Source: Pseudomonadota bacterium
GTDB lineage: Bacteria; Bdellovibrionota_B; Oligoflexia; Silvanigrellales; Silvanigrellaceae
Assembly: GCA_027490595.1 (NCBI GenBank)
Contig: JAIXXU010000259.1
Location: 1 to 7,772 of the forward strand
Length of the DNA stretch: 7,772 nucleotides
Direction of reading: 5' to 3'
Both the position numbers and the translations under genes were made by a program. Positions 6,316 through 7,772 of the stretch are shown one piece after another. Position 1 is the first letter of the stretch; every line of letters starts with the position of its first letter. The notes beneath the pieces are model-generated. The model saw only the letters and a program-made list of their open reading frames with translations, was not told the origin of the DNA and did not search any database.

Positions 6316-6720
6316 TTAAACATTAGAGCGTCTGTTTCTTTCTAGGTCTTCTTGATAACGCAATGAATAAAGAGCCCAAGGTTGAATTTGCAAGCGTTTG
6401 AATCCGATAGGATCACCAGTTCCTTCACAAAGACCATAGGTACCATCATTGGAATCAATTTTACGAAGAGCCTTTTCAATTAAAGCAAGCTTGTGCCTTT
6501 CAGCCTCAGCAAGCTTCATGTTTACTTCCTGATCGGTTTCCACTGAGGCTAAATCGGTTTCATCTGAAATGTCGTCACGACTGATTTCGTACGAACCATC
6601 GTGCTTTCTTTCTTGCTCCTTTGCATACAGATCATCGCGCATTTTAACCAAAATTGCTTTCAGCAGCTGAGTTTCTTCGCGCGTTAATTCTTCCGGCTGA
6701 GATATATTTCTTTGAGGCAT
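6316..6720 (-). CDS. dksA: DksA/TraR-family transcription regulator with degenerate zinc finger
   Basis: DksA-family proteins enter the RNA polymerase secondary channel and, often with ppGpp, retune transcription. This 134-residue protein has the two-helix coiled coil (about 13-90). At its tip, DETDLA (53-58) preserves the DxxDxA motif needed for activity. The globular C-terminal end reads TYGLCEGTGDPIGFKRLQ followed by QPWALYSLRYQEDLERNRR. Aligned with the Escherichia coli C4 zinc finger, the four cysteine positions are C98, T101, S119 and Y122, so only one cysteine is kept and zinc binding is unlikely. Zinc-free variants are known in other bacteria. The start is well supported by GGAGGG (complement of 6729-6734) eight bases upstream. 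It is convergent with the Inc-like gene and apparently monocistronic. The family call is secure; equivalence to proteobacterial dksA itself is not. Confidence 0.88.
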   Translation of the reverse strand: MPQRNISQPEELTREETQLLKAILVKMRDDLYAKEQERKHDGSYEISRDDISDETDLASVETDQEVNMKLAEAERHKLALIEKALRKIDSNDGTYGLCEGTGDPIGFKRLQIQPWALYSLRYQEDLERNRRSNV

Positions 6721-6770
6721 TGAGGCAGCCCTCCATAGGTTTTATGAAAAAAATCATCAAAGAGGCTTGA

Positions 6771-6799
6771 AGTGTACAAATAAAACCATGCAAAGACAA
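6771..6799 (-). promoter_or_regulatory. Candidate dksA-like gene promoter
   Basis: On the minus strand, TTGTCT (complement of 6794-6799) and TACACT (complement of 6771-6776) are 17 bases apart, each matching four of six consensus positions. Transcription would start near 6764, leaving a leader of about 44 bases that contains the GGAGGG ribosome-binding site. Confidence 0.4.
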
Positions 6800-6838
6800 T
6801 AGAATTTCAATACTCTTGTCTTAACATCTATAGTTCAC

Positions 6839-6915
6839 AATAGTATTTTCCATAATTTTATAAATATTTGGCGTTATCATTCAAGGAAATACTATTTTTT
6901 TTAAATAGAGTATTT
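6839..6915. repeat. Three-armed set of AT-rich inverted repeats upstream of the dksA-like gene
   Basis: AATAGTATTTTCC (6839-6851) is complementary, apart from one extra T, to GGAAATACTATT (6885-6896). The second arm can also pair with AATAGAGTATTT (6904-6915), which differs by a two-base AG bulge, forming a hairpin at 6888-6914 with a T5 loop. Either pairing excludes the other. The set lies upstream of the candidate promoter, so it is more likely an operator or an extruded DNA structure than an mRNA leader. Chance in AT-rich DNA is a real alternative. Confidence 0.35.
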
Positions 6916-7250
6916 ATATTTAAAAAAAATTGTTAATAATCAATTATATCAATAATGAAGAGATTCAACAATTTGTCTATTAGACCAGATTGGTAAAGGC
7001 ATAACATTGAAACTTAAAAAACACCCAAGAAGTTCAATTGGCTAGAGTACTGTAAGGAGAGTTCTTGTGGGCTGGAAGACATCTTGCAAAGTAATAGGGA
7101 GTCACCGTTGGTTTCTACCAGAACGAGCTCAGTGCTTCATCTATAACCGTTTAGCACAGTCAAGAGTTTAGGTGAAGGTGAAGCGCGAGCTGAAAGGCCA
7201 AGTTTCCATTAGGAAATGCAGGCAATAATTGGGAGTTTGCGAGACGACAA
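6916..7250. other. Gene-free stretch with a GC shift and a long imperfect stem
   Basis: No intact coding frame, tRNA or CRISPR is seen. From 6916 to about 7015 the DNA is extremely AT-rich. From about 7021 to 7300 it rises to roughly 49% G+C by hand count, clearly above both the T3SS genes and the adjacent transposase gene. All six frames there are broken by stops. AGCTC-AGT-GCTTCA (7126-7139) can pair with TGAAGC-GC-GAGCT (7179-7191) as an 11-bp stem with one internal loop. This could be the remnant of a mobile element or a structured RNA; I recognise neither. Confidence 0.4.
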
Positions 7251-7292
7251 AGGAGCAGGCTCCTGCCGTGCGACGCTTGGCGGTCTTACGCC
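7251..7292. repeat. Hairpins after the transposase stop, possible IS right end
   Basis: AGGAGC-AG-GCTCCT (7251-7264) and GGCG-GTCTTA-CGCC (7279-7292) are two compact GC-rich hairpins. The second ends 14 bases from the tnpA stop. IS200/IS605 elements end in subterminal hairpins recognised by TnpA rather than inverted repeats, so one of these is probably the right-end hairpin. The cleavage site cannot be fixed from this copy alone. Confidence 0.4.
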
Positions 7293-7305
7293 CGACTTTC
7301 AATCA

Positions 7306-7716
7306 TCAATCCACACCAGCTTGTTGCTCAATATATTGTTTAATAACAGAAAGTGGAGCACCTCCACAAGTTAAAATACAATAAGATCTGCTCCAAAAAA
7401 TAGGATTATTATAATAGAATTTTGCAAGATGATTAGAAAAATTTTTTCTAATACAACGACTATAAACTGTTTTTAAATTATTTATAAATATTGAAAGCCC
7501 AACTTTTGGGTTAATTTCAAGTAACATATGAATATGATCGGGCTCACCGTTAAATTCAATTAAGCTGCATTCCCATTTTTGACAAAGTTCCGTAAAAATT
7601 TCTTTCAAACGTATTATAATAGGAGTTGTAATACATTTTCGGCGATACTTTGTAACAAGAACTAAATGATATTTTAAATTATAAACACAATGATGTAGCT
7701 TCTTAAAATCTTGCAT
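7306..7716 (-). CDS. tnpA: IS200/IS605-family Y1 transposase TnpA
   Basis: TnpA is a single-strand DNA transposase of the HUH superfamily that moves IS200/IS605 elements by a peel-and-paste mechanism, using one catalytic tyrosine and hairpins at the ends. All landmarks are present in 136 residues: YNLKYHLVLVTKYRR near the N-terminus, the metal-binding HUH motif at H61-I-H63 (within GEPDHIHMLLEI), and FWSRSYCILTCGG before the catalytic Tyr128 in the helix KQYIEQQ. The length is normal for the family, so the protein looks intact and possibly active. The ATG is preceded by CGGAG (complement of 7722-7726) five bases upstream. No tnpB gene is in the window. A tnpA-only IS200 type fits, but a divergent tnpB beyond the right edge is not excluded. 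Confidence 0.94.
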   Translation of the reverse strand: MQDFKKLHHCVYNLKYHLVLVTKYRRKCITTPIIIRLKEIFTELCQKWECSLIEFNGEPDHIHMLLEINPKVGLSIFINNLKTVYSRCIRKNFSNHLAKFYYNNPIFWSRSYCILTCGGAPLSVIKQYIEQQAGVD

Positions 7717-7745
7717 TTTAACTCCGAACTAAATACACTAAAAAC

Positions 7746-7764
7746 AGTCCTTAAATTCAGGACT
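7746..7764. repeat. Hairpin upstream of tnpA, possible IS left end
   Basis: AGTCCT (7746-7751) and AGGACT (7759-7764) form a perfect six-base stem around a seven-base loop, about 30 bases upstream of the tnpA start. Its position fits the left-end subterminal hairpin of an IS200-type element, in which case the element's outer boundary lies at or beyond the window edge. With the right-end hairpins, the element would cover roughly 7250 to past 7764. Confidence 0.45.
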
Positions 7765-7772
7765 AAGCTCAT

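Noticed and set aside
6721..7305. Search for tRNA genes, CRISPR repeats or a tnpB gene
   Set aside because: No cloverleaf with a T-loop, no regularly spaced direct repeats, and no readable TnpB zinc-finger or RuvC motifs were found in any frame.

Overview
The window is AT-rich bacterial DNA carrying part of a type III secretion system (T3SS) locus. The left edge cuts through sctU, the export-switch membrane protein, which reads leftwards. About 250 bp of intergenic DNA separates it from a rightward operon. That operon holds a short SctQ-like sorting-platform protein (C-terminal SpoA domain), an SctD-like inner-membrane ring protein and a small outer-membrane beta-barrel protein. Both junctions in the operon are 4-base ATGA stop/start overlaps, so the three genes are probably translationally coupled.

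Three single genes follow (3684-6208), each with its own Shine-Dalgarno site and a gap of about 85-105 bp in front. I recognise no named family in them. They share one plan: a polar, Ser/Thr/Gln/Lys-rich N-terminus of about 95-115 residues, one hydrophobic block that can form two closely spaced transmembrane helices, and a charged helical C-terminus. The second and third align without gaps over 42 residues (13 identical) just after the membrane block. The first shares only an LVQQ-x-AL motif at the equivalent place. This is the layout of chlamydial inclusion-membrane (Inc) proteins, which are T3SS substrates. Beside sctQ, sctD and sctU, a cluster of T3SS-delivered, host-membrane-inserted effectors is the most attractive reading. 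It is the best candidate here for an undescribed system.

Converging on them is a DksA/TraR-family regulator that keeps the DxxDxA coiled-coil tip but only the first of the four zinc-binding cysteines. Its C-terminal region looks to me like forms seen in the Planctomycetes-Verrucomicrobia-Chlamydiae group, from memory only. The rest (6721-7772) is a gene-poor, partly GC-richer stretch and an IS200/IS605-type Y1 transposase gene reading leftwards, with hairpins on both sides that may be the element's ends.

Organism: a Gram-negative bacterium with a T3SS and probably a host-associated life. A chlamydia-like or other PVC lineage is plausible, but the short SctQ, the 493-residue SctD and the divergent sctU/sctQ arrangement do not match classical Chlamydia loci as I know them. 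The taxonomy stays open.
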